From: Bacillota bacterium
Lineage (GTDB): Bacteria > Bacillota > Clostridia > Lachnospirales > Lachnospiraceae
Reading direction: 5' to 3'
DNA length: 34,128 nt
Assembly: GCA_023420935.1 (NCBI GenBank)
Contig: JAEZUR010000099.1
Location: forward strand, 1 to 34,128
Of this stretch, positions 23,644 to 30,971 are shown one piece after another; the first letter of the stretch is position 1; every line of letters starts with the position of its first letter. Below the pieces are notes generated by a model. The model saw nothing but the letters and a program-made list of their open reading frames with translations, was not told the DNA's origin and searched no databases. The translations under genes and the position numbers were made by a program.

Positions 23644-23851
23644 ATATATCTATTTGCACATCCGAAACCTAAACGAAAGTGATACACAATATAATTTGAG
23701 TAGCAACTGTTATGAAGTCGTTGGTACTTAGTTCCTGTATTGTAGGAACTTACGTACCACTACGCACTTCATCCAAGCGAGAGCGAGTTGCGAAACAAAT
23801 TATCTTGTGTATCACTTCAAAAGAATATCTAAATTGTGCAAATTGATATAT
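23644..23851 (+). repeat. Palindromic MITE-like element, copy A
   Basis: About 208 bases. The outer inverted repeat is ATATATCTATTTGCACA (23644-23660) against 23835-23851, with one mismatch. The inner core begins AAGTGATACACAATATAAT (23677-23695) and ends with its complement (23799-23817), one mismatch. A central hairpin (GGTACTTAGTTCCT ... AGGAAC ... GTACC, about 23721-23758) sits in the middle. The core is roughly 90% identical to the inverted copy at 31960-32160. No open frame of note. It lies between convergent genes. Confidence 0.85.
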
Positions 23852-23882
23852 GCCCTTTTACATACAATCTTTTGCCTTTATA

Positions 23883-25421
23883 TTAATTCGCCTCAATCAA
23901 TTCATTCATATCCTCTGCAATTGATTTTAGACTTTCCGCACTGCTAGTTAATTCTTCACTCATAGCAAGATTTTGATTAATGGATCCGTATACAGTATTG
24001 AAATTTTTTATCGTATCACTCGTCGTTGCAGTGATTTTAGAATTATAATCTACTACATGATGCATTTGCGTTAACATTGAGTTGGTAAGTGTACTGATTT
24101 CATTTATATTTCTACCAGAATCTTTTAATCCATCCATCATATTGTTAATGTTTTGCACTACATCTTTTAGAAGATTATTACCGTTGGTTACTTTTTCTGT
24201 ATTTACGGTCATTAATTCCTCAACTTGACTCACTCTATCTTTGTATTCTTGAGTTATTGATGTAACATGGTTAAGAGAATTATTTGTATTCAGAGCAAGA
24301 TTTCTAATTTCATCTGCCACCACGGCAAATCCTTTTCCAGCTTCACCTGCTCTTGCAGCTTCGATAGAAGCGTTTAATGCTAAAAGATTAGTTTGTGCTG
24401 AGATTTGACGGATAATTTGTAGGACACCATCTAATTCATTTGACTTTTCTTCCAAAATTTTAGTAGCTTCTAATGTGTTATCAATACCGTCTTTAATGCC
24501 AGTTATAATAGTTAATGCTTCATTTAATGATATTTCATTATCATTGGATAATTCTATTAATTTGGAAGACTCTTGTTCTGTAGCTTCTACTTTACCAGTT
24601 ATTGATTCATTCGTAGTAAGCAATTGAGTAAGAACGCGGCTATTTTCTTCAATGTCATGTAACATCATATCAGCATCTTTCGCAGCATTTTGGCTAGTGC
24701 CTGCAATTTCTTCAATGGATGAACTTTCTTCTTCTGCAATGGCAGAAAGTTCTTGGCTAGATGCTAAAAGAGATTGTGCATATTCAGATACTTTACTAAA
24801 TAAGTTAAGAACATTTTCATTTTTTTCTCGTATTTCAGTCTCGCTTTTTTCTGCAGCTTTTAACAAACTTGTAGCAAAATAAGTAAAGATGAAAATACCA
24901 GCAGAAAGTAAGGTGATTACAACAAATCGTATTAACATTTCTCTTAAAAAGAATTCCTTGCTAGGAAGTGTACCCGAGAAACTTACAAATAATAAAATTT
25001 GTGAAGCCAAACCCAATAATATAGATGCCATTGTCATCTTAAAATCTAAGAAGAGAGTTGTTAATATAATAAAGTAAAAGACGCTGACCCATAGTTCTTT
25101 CGATGGGATGATTGCACTTAACATAAAATAATTTACATAAGAAAAGAGTAAAATAATAATTTTTAATGAAGTTAATGCTTTGGTATTTAGTGTATTATTA
25201 TGAACGGTTATATTGTACATTACTTTAAACGTTATAAGTTCTATGGCAACTACTAGCATAAGTCCTATGAGAGCAGTCCATTTAACATCTTCGTACAAAC
25301 CGAATAGTTTTAAGCATGAGAAGAATCCGGTGGCTAGAAATGCACTAATAGAATAAATTATGAGTACAAATTTAAGTGTTTTTAATTGATAGTTGATTAA
25401 TATTCCTTTATCATTTTGCAT
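23883..25421 (-). CDS. Methyl-accepting chemotaxis protein with six-span membrane sensor
   Basis: 512 residues. Six predicted membrane helices fill about 12-190, with hardly any extracytoplasmic loop and no HAMP domain. The signalling domain follows (about 200-512), with the hairpin tip LDGVLQIIRQISAQTNLLALNASIEAARAGEAGKGFAVVADEIRNLA. AAAGGAG precedes the ATG. It starts 19 bases after the ketoacyl-synthase-like gene, in the same c-di-GMP-controlled operon. The sensor probably detects a membrane-soluble or lipid signal, or the energy state (inference). It binds CheA/CheW. Confidence 0.93.
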   Translation of the reverse strand: MQNDKGILINYQLKTLKFVLIIYSISAFLATGFFSCLKLFGLYEDVKWTALIGLMLVVAIELITFKVMYNITVHNNTLNTKALTSLKIIILLFSYVNYFMLSAIIPSKELWVSVFYFIILTTLFLDFKMTMASILLGLASQILLFVSFSGTLPSKEFFLREMLIRFVVITLLSAGIFIFTYFATSLLKAAEKSETEIREKNENVLNLFSKVSEYAQSLLASSQELSAIAEEESSSIEEIAGTSQNAAKDADMMLHDIEENSRVLTQLLTTNESITGKVEATEQESSKLIELSNDNEISLNEALTIITGIKDGIDNTLEATKILEEKSNELDGVLQIIRQISAQTNLLALNASIEAARAGEAGKGFAVVADEIRNLALNTNNSLNHVTSITQEYKDRVSQVEELMTVNTEKVTNGNNLLKDVVQNINNMMDGLKDSGRNINEISTLTNSMLTQMHHVVDYNSKITATTSDTIKNFNTVYGSINQNLAMSEELTSSAESLKSIAEDMNELIEAN

Positions 25422-25440
25422 ATGTATATTCTCCTTTTAT

Positions 25441-26445
25441 TTACCATTTATATAATAAAGCAGTCATTGAGTAACCAGAGGCTACGGAACAGAAAACAAC
25501 CAGATCGTCTTTTTGAAATTGATCTGATTTCAGTTTTTCTTCTAGTGCCATAATTGGGCTAGTACAACCAGTATACCCATATTGATCTCCAATAAAAGTG
25601 GAGTCATCCATAGTAGCGCCAAGATTAGCCATGGTAAGCTCTACATCTGCCTTTGAAAATTGGGACATAAAGTAATGTGAAACATCGTTCTGTAAATGAT
25701 TAAAATCGGATAACAGATTCCGAATTAACTCAGACCATTTATCAGACAGAAATCCAAAATCAAACGGTTTCCAAAGCATCTTTTTATGATCACTTTCTAA
25801 TTCATCATTTCCAATATTTGATATACCACAAGAAGGCATAGTAATGGACCAATAATATTCATCATCTGTGTACATTCTTGAACCAAGCAAGCCTCGTTCC
25901 ATAGATTCTTCTTTTTTCTCAAGAATAATTGCTGCAGCTCCATCACCAGTACAGCCATATGTAATCATATCATCTAATCTTGCGTGAGGGCTGATTAATA
26001 AGGAGCCAACTACTAATACTCGATTGTATTTATCATCTGTTTTTAAATATCTTGTAGCTGTGTCCATAGCGGTCAGCATTCCTACACAATTTGCATTCAT
26101 ATCAAATATTGCATGTGCATTATTCGCTTTTAGTTGATTCTTAATTAAGAGAGCACAGCATGGCGACAGATATTCTGGTGTGTCTGAGACGGAGATAATC
26201 ATATCAATATCATCTGATGATAGACCCGAATTTTTCAATGCATTTTTGGCTGCCTCTACAGCCATAGTTATTCCGGTATCATTTTCGTCAGCAAGTGTTC
26301 TTGTTTTCCTTCCTAACTTATTCATCAAGGCTTTCGCATGATCTTCTAATTGAAACTCTTTAAAGTGATTAATAAAATAATCATTTTCTAACTTCTTATC
26401 TGGGTGATATGACCCAACCCCTTTAATATGTACGTTTTTAAACAT
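25441..26445 (-). CDS. Ketoacyl-ACP synthase III (FabH)-like protein, divergent active site
   Basis: 334 residues from ATG 26445, preceded by AGGAGGGG; a GTG at 26505 lies inside a terminator stem and is unlikely. Thiolase-fold marks include C120 (MNANCVGMLTAMDTA), YGCTGDGAAAIILE and the C-terminal QYGYTGCTSPIMALEEKL. H257 matches the FabH catalytic His. In the C-terminal motif the usual GNTS asparagine is a Tyr (Y291), and it is not the classical decarboxylating triad. It may therefore transfer acyl groups rather than condense malonyl-ACP. It starts the operon with the chemoreceptor gene and is controlled by the c-di-GMP riboswitch upstream. Confidence 0.88.
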   Translation of the reverse strand: MFKNVHIKGVGSYHPDKKLENDYFINHFKEFQLEDHAKALMNKLGRKTRTLADENDTGITMAVEAAKNALKNSGLSSDDIDMIISVSDTPEYLSPCCALLIKNQLKANNAHAIFDMNANCVGMLTAMDTATRYLKTDDKYNRVLVVGSLLISPHARLDDMITYGCTGDGAAAIILEKKEESMERGLLGSRMYTDDEYYWSITMPSCGISNIGNDELESDHKKMLWKPFDFGFLSDKWSELIRNLLSDFNHLQNDVSHYFMSQFSKADVELTMANLGATMDDSTFIGDQYGYTGCTSPIMALEEKLKSDQFQKDDLVVFCSVASGYSMTALLYKW

Positions 26446-26470
26446 AGTTCCCCTCCTGTGTTTATTTACA

Positions 26471-26503
26471 TAAAAAATAGCCTTGGCGCGACGCAACCAA
26501 GGC
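26471..26503 (-). terminator. Second leader terminator before the synthase gene
   Basis: On the minus strand GCCTTGG and CCAAGGC (+ 26497-26503 and 26480-26486) pair, with weaker pairing outside. TATTTTTTA follows. It lies between the riboswitch terminator and the synthase ribosome site, a second barrier in tandem. Confidence 0.75.
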
Positions 26504-26530
26504 ACTATTTATAAAGAATATCCTAGTCAT

Positions 26531-26561
26531 AAAAAATAGATAGCATAAGAAATGCTATCTA
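26531..26561 (-). terminator. Riboswitch-linked terminator
   Basis: On the minus strand TAGATAGCAT and ATGCTATCTA (+ 26552-26561 and 26537-26546) form a 10-bp stem with a 5-base loop, followed by six T. It starts about ten bases after the aptamer and is the natural expression platform. Confidence 0.85.
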
Positions 26562-26571
26562 CATTATAAGC

Positions 26572-26664
26572 ATTAACTTAGCAACCTGGCTATCATAGGA
26601 ATTTCCTTTAGATCCATGGCTTTGCGTCCTTATCTTTCGATAAGTTTGCCTTTATTAAGGTAAT
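26572..26664 (-). ncRNA. c-di-GMP-I (GEMM) riboswitch aptamer
   Basis: Read on the minus strand. P1 is ATTACCTT against AAGTTAAT (+ 26657-26664 and 26572-26579, one mismatch). GGCAAACTTATC-GAAA-GATAAG is the P2 arm with the GAAA tetraloop. GGACGCAAAGCC is the class-I core, and CCTATGATAGCCAGG resembles the tetraloop-receptor side of P3. This is the GEMM consensus nearly letter for letter. Terminators follow, so c-di-GMP sets read-through into the synthase and chemoreceptor genes. Direction of control (on or off) cannot be read with confidence. Confidence 0.92.
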
Positions 26665-26691
26665 TATTGAAACAATTAACAACATATAGGA

Positions 26692-26719
26692 ATTATACCA
26701 TAAAATTAGTAATAATCAA
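26692..26719 (-). promoter_or_regulatory. Promoter of the riboswitch operon
   Basis: On the minus strand TTGATT (+ 26714-26719), 16 bases, then TATAAT (+ 26692-26697) with an extended TGG just before it. About 25 bases downstream the aptamer begins. The stretch from here to 26890 is very A/T-rich and shows nothing else. Confidence 0.7.
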
Positions 26720-26910
26720 TAAAATAATGAAACAATTTGATACAAAACTTATTTAATTAACATCTAATGCAATAAAAAGCTTATTATTTTATATAAGGTA
26801 GTAAAATAGTTAAAAGTTAAATATTTTACTACTAATTTTTTTATGAGTTATGATGTATAATAATAATGTAGCAGTAGTCCATAGTATCATTTGTAAGGAG
26901 CGTGAAGGAT

Positions 26911-27789
26911 ATGCAAAAGATAATACCACATTTATGGTTTGACACAGAAGCACAAGAAGCTTCAGAATTCTATATGTCCTTATTTGAAGACTCGAAGCAG
27001 GTAGACAGAACTACATTAAACAATACGCCATCTGGAACCGTTGATATGATCACCATTGAACTAGCTGGACAGGAATTTATGTTATTATCAGCAGGGCCTT
27101 ATTTTCGTTTTACACCAGCAATTTCATTTCTGATTGCATGTAGTACTATCGAAGAGGTGGAAATGCTTTGGAGCAAATTTATAAAAGAAGGACAGGCGCT
27201 TATGCCGTTAGATTCCTATCCATTTAGTAAAAAATATGGATGGGTAGTGGATAAATATGGTCTTTCGTGGCAAGTTATGCATGTTGAAGATGAAAGAAAG
27301 CAAAAAATAACACCAACTATCATGTACGTTGGTGATCAATGCAATCGAGCAGAAGAGGCAGTTCAATTTTATACGAAGATATTTCATGATTCAAGAATCA
27401 ATTCATTACTTCGATATGGTGAAAACGCAGCACCTAATCTACCAGAAAGTATAAAACATATTTCATTTATCTTAGAAGATCAGGAATTTGCTGCCATGGA
27501 CAGCGCATATGAGCACGATTTTACCTTTAATGAGGCAATATCATTTATTGTTAATTGTGACACACAAGAAGAGATTGATTACTATTGGGATAAGTTATCA
27601 GCAGTTCCAGAAGCAGAACAGTGTGGATGGATTAAGGATAAATATGGTGTATCATGGCAAATCACTCCAACCATCATGAATGAGATGATGAAAAATAAGG
27701 ATCCTAATAAATTAGCACAAGTTACGGAAGCTTTTTTACAAATGAAAAAGTTTGATGTAGCCGAAATGATTCGGGCGTATGAAAAATAA
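26911..27789 (+). CDS. Double-VOC PhnB-like protein
   Basis: 292 residues from ATG 26911, ten bases after AAGGAG; a GTG at 26902 is too close to that site. Two similar halves, each about 140 residues, begin IIPHLWFDTEAQEASEFYMSLF and ITPTIMYVGDQCNRAEEAVQF; each ends with WxxDKYG(L/V)SWQ. This is the PhnB / 3-demethylubiquinone-methyltransferase-like VOC group. The duplication makes an intramolecular dimer. Function in the group is poorly known, often stress- or resistance-linked. It is preceded by a long A/T-rich gap and is probably transcribed alone. Confidence 0.88.
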   Translation: MQKIIPHLWFDTEAQEASEFYMSLFEDSKQVDRTTLNNTPSGTVDMITIELAGQEFMLLSAGPYFRFTPAISFLIACSTIEEVEMLWSKFIKEGQALMPLDSYPFSKKYGWVVDKYGLSWQVMHVEDERKQKITPTIMYVGDQCNRAEEAVQFYTKIFHDSRINSLLRYGENAAPNLPESIKHISFILEDQEFAAMDSAYEHDFTFNEAISFIVNCDTQEEIDYYWDKLSAVPEAEQCGWIKDKYGVSWQITPTIMNEMMKNKDPNKLAQVTEAFLQMKKFDVAEMIRAYEK

Positions 27790-27818
27790 AAGTTTGCTGT
27801 TTCATCCTTAAAAAATGA

Positions 27819-28823
27819 TTAATCAGTTACATGAATTGTACATCGTACTTTGGTACCGTCTTCAGAAGCATATATATAGGCGGTACCTTTTTTAACCCCT
27901 TTTACAGTCCCATAGGTATCAATGGTTACTACTTTTGAATTACTAGAAGACCAAAGAGGTAAGTTACCGGATGACACAGATGCTACAATAGTAGCATTGG
28001 AACCAACTTTTACGTTACATTCATATGTACTTAGAGAGATATCTGGTTTTAGTACAGTTACTTCACAAGTTGTCACAACACCATCAACCTTTGCTGAAAT
28101 TGTGGCGGTTCCGTGTTTTACAGCAGTTATAGTGCCAGATGGACTAACGATAGCAACACTTTTTTTATTGGTTTTCCATGTGGGAGCTAGATTGGATGAT
28201 ACCTTAGCAGAAAGTGAATATTTCTGACCTCGATATAATTGAACTGAAGATTGATTTAATTGGATGGTAGGAGACTTGACGGTTAGTGTACAGACCGCAC
28301 TAGCACCGTCTGAAGTAGCGGATATGATTGTTTCGCCAGGTTTTTTGCACGTTACAGTACCATATTCATCAACTGTTGCAATAGATGTTTTGCTACTTTT
28401 CCATTTAACACTTGAATGATTAGATGTGGTGGCTGTAAGTTTTAATATCTCACCACGTTCTAAGGAAGCGCTCGTTGTGTTTATTGATATTTTTGTTTGA
28501 TTTACTGTGATTTGACAATAGGCCTGAGCATTTTTTAACTTTGCGATAATGGTAGCAGTGCCAGCTTTTTTAGCTTTGATTACTCCGTACTTATCTACAG
28601 AAGCTATTTTAGAATCACTACTTTTCCATTTTACATTATCCCCAGTAGTTGTAACTGCAAATAGGTAAACTTCATCACCTATATCTGCGGTTATTTGGTG
28701 TTCTGAGAGTAGGATGAATTCAATGGAATTGCTTGAAAATGCAGAAACAGTTTGATTGGATATTGCTAGACTAAAGATTGAGAAACACAATAAAATAGAT
28801 AAGATTTTTTTGATTTTTAGCAT
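27819..28823 (-). CDS. Secreted protein of four BIG2 (bacterial Ig-like) repeats
   Basis: 334 residues. A Sec signal peptide (about 1-28, VSA cleavage site) is followed by four BIG2 domains: about 35-108, 110-183, 185-257 and 259-332. Each has W..S....A.V..YG.V...K.G.A.I.A and ends with C-x-(I/L)-x-V. There is no LPXTG, SLH or choline-binding anchor. GGAGG lies upstream of the ATG. BIG2 repeats usually hold adhesins or carbohydrate-acting proteins; here there is no catalytic domain, so it is likely an exported binding or matrix protein. It is convergent with the PhnB-like gene, 29 bases apart. Confidence 0.92.
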   Translation of the reverse strand: MLKIKKILSILLCFSIFSLAISNQTVSAFSSNSIEFILLSEHQITADIGDEVYLFAVTTTGDNVKWKSSDSKIASVDKYGVIKAKKAGTATIIAKLKNAQAYCQITVNQTKISINTTSASLERGEILKLTATTSNHSSVKWKSSKTSIATVDEYGTVTCKKPGETIISATSDGASAVCTLTVKSPTIQLNQSSVQLYRGQKYSLSAKVSSNLAPTWKTNKKSVAIVSPSGTITAVKHGTATISAKVDGVVTTCEVTVLKPDISLSTYECNVKVGSNATIVASVSSGNLPLWSSSNSKVVTIDTYGTVKGVKKGTAYIYASEDGTKVRCTIHVTD

Positions 28824-28948
28824 TAGAATCCTCCATTATATAAAACTAAGGATTACTAACAGCAAACTTTAATCTAGTATATCATAAAAGTAAAATAAAG
28901 TAAACATATAATATGGGAAAAACTTCAATTTATACAAGGGAAAGAATC

Positions 28949-28977
28949 TTGACATTCAAAATGTTATTAATTATAAT
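28949..28977 (+). promoter_or_regulatory. Consensus promoter of the purK operon
   Basis: TTGACA (28949-28954), 17 bases, TATAAT (28972-28977): a perfect match to the housekeeping consensus. The start site is about 28984, leaving a 5' leader of roughly 230 bases before purK. The region from 28824 to 28948 is A/T-rich and shows nothing else. Confidence 0.9.
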
Positions 28978-28983
28978 AAGCCT

Positions 28984-29048
28984 TAATTATTATCCTATAG
29001 AAATTAAGCTGGCAGACAAACGAAAGATGAATGAATCAGTCTGATGTA
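28984..29048 (+). promoter_or_regulatory. Structured 5' leader of purK-purE-ldh, candidate riboswitch
   Basis: Two hairpins are visible: CTTAATT/AATTAAG, and CAGAC/GTCTG with a 21-base loop. They precede a strong terminator. It does not match the purine, PRPP, ZTP or other class consensus as I know them. The context (purine genes) makes a purine-linked attenuator likely, but ligand and mechanism are unassigned. Confidence 0.45.
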
Positions 29049-29102
29049 GGTCAACGCCATAATAAGACATGTAAAAAGCTCTTTTTGGCGTTGACCATTT
29101 TT
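29049..29102 (+). terminator. Attenuator terminator in the purK leader
   Basis: GGTCAACGCCA (29049-29059) pairs perfectly with TGGCGTTGACC (29086-29096), followed by ATTTTT. It stands after the promoter and about 110 bases before the gene, so expression needs read-through or the possible second promoter (TATAAT near 29167). Confidence 0.8.
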
Positions 29103-29214
29103 GATGATGTTTTGAGAGCCCATGCGGGGTTATTTTAGATATTGGTTAATTTGCTAATGGGAAGATTATAATATAGTAAGAACATGCTAGGTAGTTTTGA
29201 AAGGAGTAGTTATG

Positions 29215-30378
29215 ATGTTAAATGATTTTTTATCTAAAAGAGTTGGTATTATTGGTGGGGGACAACTTGGCAAAATGATGATAAATGAAGCGGCCAAAAT
29301 GGGAATTTATACTGTTGTTCTTGATCCAAGTAAAGATTGCCCTGCAGGTAAGTTAGCAAATGAACTAATCGTGGCTAATTTTGATGATAGAGACGCTCTT
29401 ATGGAATTAGGTAAGAGAGTTGATGTATTAACTTGTGAATTTGAGCATATTTCTACCGACGCATTACAATATCTAGAGACCAAAGGGTTTACTGTGTATC
29501 CAAAAGCAAATATTCTGAAGACAATCCAAAATAAATACAATCAAAAATTAGAATTACTAAAACAAAATATACCAACGGGCGAGTTTATGAAGGTGGATAA
29601 CATAAATAGCATATATGAGGCAATCGAGAGATATGGATATCCTGTCATGTTAAAAAGCGCACTTGGTGGATATGATGGCAAAGGAAACAGTCTGATTCGA
29701 AACGAAGAAGATATTCAGATTAGTTATGATAAATTAGACGGTGACAAAAATCCATTATATGCAGAAAAATTTATTCCTTTTGAGATGGAAGTATCAGTAT
29801 TGTGTTGCAGTGGTACGAATGGAGATGTTGTAGTATACCCTGTTGCAGAGAATATACATAAAGACAGTATATTGTTTGAGACTTCAGTTCCTTCCAGGAT
29901 ATCAAAAGAAATGGAAGAGAAAGCGATGGAGATCGCGAAAGAAGTCTGTAAGATTTTTGGTAGTGCTGGAATCCTCTGTATTGAGATGTTCGTTACCAAA
30001 AAGGGTGATATTCTTGTTAATGAGGTGGCTCCAAGACCTCACAATTCGGGACATTATACGATAGAAGGTTGTGTGACTTCCCAATTTGAAAATCATATAA
30101 GAGCAGTTATAGGATTACCACTTGGTACGACAGACCTGTTAAGACCAACTGTTATGAGAAATATTTTAGGCGATAAAGGCTATGAGGGACAGGCTGTGGT
30201 TGTTGGGGCATATGATACATTGTCAATAGGTGGTACAAGTCTTCATATCTATGGGAAATCAGAGACAAAGTATCAAAGAAAAATGGGTCATTTGACTGTT
30301 GTTGCAAACACGCTAGAGGAAGCAAGACAAAAAGCGGAAAAAGCAAGTGCATGTATTAAAATTGTATCTGAGAATTAA
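29215..30378 (+). CDS. purK: 5-(carboxyamino)imidazole ribonucleotide synthase
   Basis: About 388 residues. The start is ATG 29215, eight bases after AGGAG; the adjacent ATG 29212 is also possible, and a TTG at 29197 lies before that site. The N-terminal VGIIGGGQLGKMMINEA loop, central ATP-grasp (ALGGYDGKGNSLI, EKFIPFEMEVSVL) and VNEVAPRPHNSGHYTIEGC are typical PurK. It uses ATP and bicarbonate to carboxylate AIR to N5-CAIR in purine synthesis. The mutase gene purE follows 44 bases on. Confidence 0.96.
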   Translation: MLNDFLSKRVGIIGGGQLGKMMINEAAKMGIYTVVLDPSKDCPAGKLANELIVANFDDRDALMELGKRVDVLTCEFEHISTDALQYLETKGFTVYPKANILKTIQNKYNQKLELLKQNIPTGEFMKVDNINSIYEAIERYGYPVMLKSALGGYDGKGNSLIRNEEDIQISYDKLDGDKNPLYAEKFIPFEMEVSVLCCSGTNGDVVVYPVAENIHKDSILFETSVPSRISKEMEEKAMEIAKEVCKIFGSAGILCIEMFVTKKGDILVNEVAPRPHNSGHYTIEGCVTSQFENHIRAVIGLPLGTTDLLRPTVMRNILGDKGYEGQAVVVGAYDTLSIGGTSLHIYGKSETKYQRKMGHLTVVANTLEEARQKAEKASACIKIVSEN

Positions 30379-30422
30379 ACCAAACAGAATAAATAAAATA
30401 CAATAAGTAAAGGGAGAATAGT

Positions 30423-30914
30423 ATGAAACCATTAGTAGGAATAATTATGGGAAGTGATTCGGATCTACCAGTGATGGAGGATGCAGCAGCAATAATGCGT
30501 CAATTTAATATACCATATGAAATGACAATTGTATCTGCCCATAGAACTCCCAAACGATTATATGAATATGCTGACCAAGCAAAAGAGAAAGGAATCAAAG
30601 TGATCATAGCAGGAGCTGGAGGAGCCGCACATTTACCTGGTATGGTGGCAGCAATTACATCCCTTCCAGTAATTGGCGTACCAGTTAAGAGTAGCAATCT
30701 CAGTGGTATGGATTCCTTATATTCTATTGTTCAGATGCCACCTGGTGTGCCAGTGGCTACCGTTGCGATCAATGGAGCAAAAAATGCTGGAATTTTAGCT
30801 GCCGAGATACTTGGAACAGCTGATAATACCATATATGATTTAGTACAACAGTATAAAGCTGATATGGAAGAAATGGTACTTAAAAAAGCTGAAGAACTTG
30901 AAGCACGTAAATAA
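30423..30914 (+). CDS. purE: N5-CAIR mutase, class I PurE
   Basis: 163 residues, normal length. GIIMGSDSDLPVM binds the phosphate, SAHRTPKRLYEYA holds the catalytic His and GAGGAAHLPGMVAA follows. These mark class I PurE, which converts N5-CAIR to CAIR and needs PurK, present just upstream. AAGGGAG precedes the ATG. Together the two genes carry the two-step bacterial carboxylation of AIR. Confidence 0.97.
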   Translation: MKPLVGIIMGSDSDLPVMEDAAAIMRQFNIPYEMTIVSAHRTPKRLYEYADQAKEKGIKVIIAGAGGAAHLPGMVAAITSLPVIGVPVKSSNLSGMDSLYSIVQMPPGVPVATVAINGAKNAGILAAEILGTADNTIYDLVQQYKADMEEMVLKKAEELEARK

Positions 30915-30971
30915 TATTCTTTTCATTTGAGGTATGATAAAAGATACCAAGATAATGTAGGAAAGGGTAAT

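Noticed and set aside
23644..23851. Palindromic element as a CRISPR or integron attC site
   Set aside because: Only one unit per locus, no spacer array, no integrase, and the terminal-repeat design fits a MITE-like or structured-RNA element better.
26446..26505. Longer N-terminus of the FabH-like protein from GTG 26505
   Set aside because: The extra 20 residues are encoded by a terminator hairpin and spacer; a strong ribosome site lies directly before ATG 26445.
27789..28870. AAAGTTTGCT (27789-27798) and AGCAAACTTT (28861-28870) as inverted repeats around the BIG2 gene, suggesting a mobile cassette
   Set aside because: Only 10-13 bases long, no target duplication, and no transposase. Chance match or regulatory dyads are as likely.
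28984..29048. Purine or PRPP riboswitch in the purK leader
   Set aside because: The conserved core segments of those aptamers are not visible; left as an unassigned leader.
30927..30971. Longer N-terminus of lactate dehydrogenase from TTG 30927
   Set aside because: No ribosome site, and the family's NAD-binding strand starts a few residues after ATG 30972.
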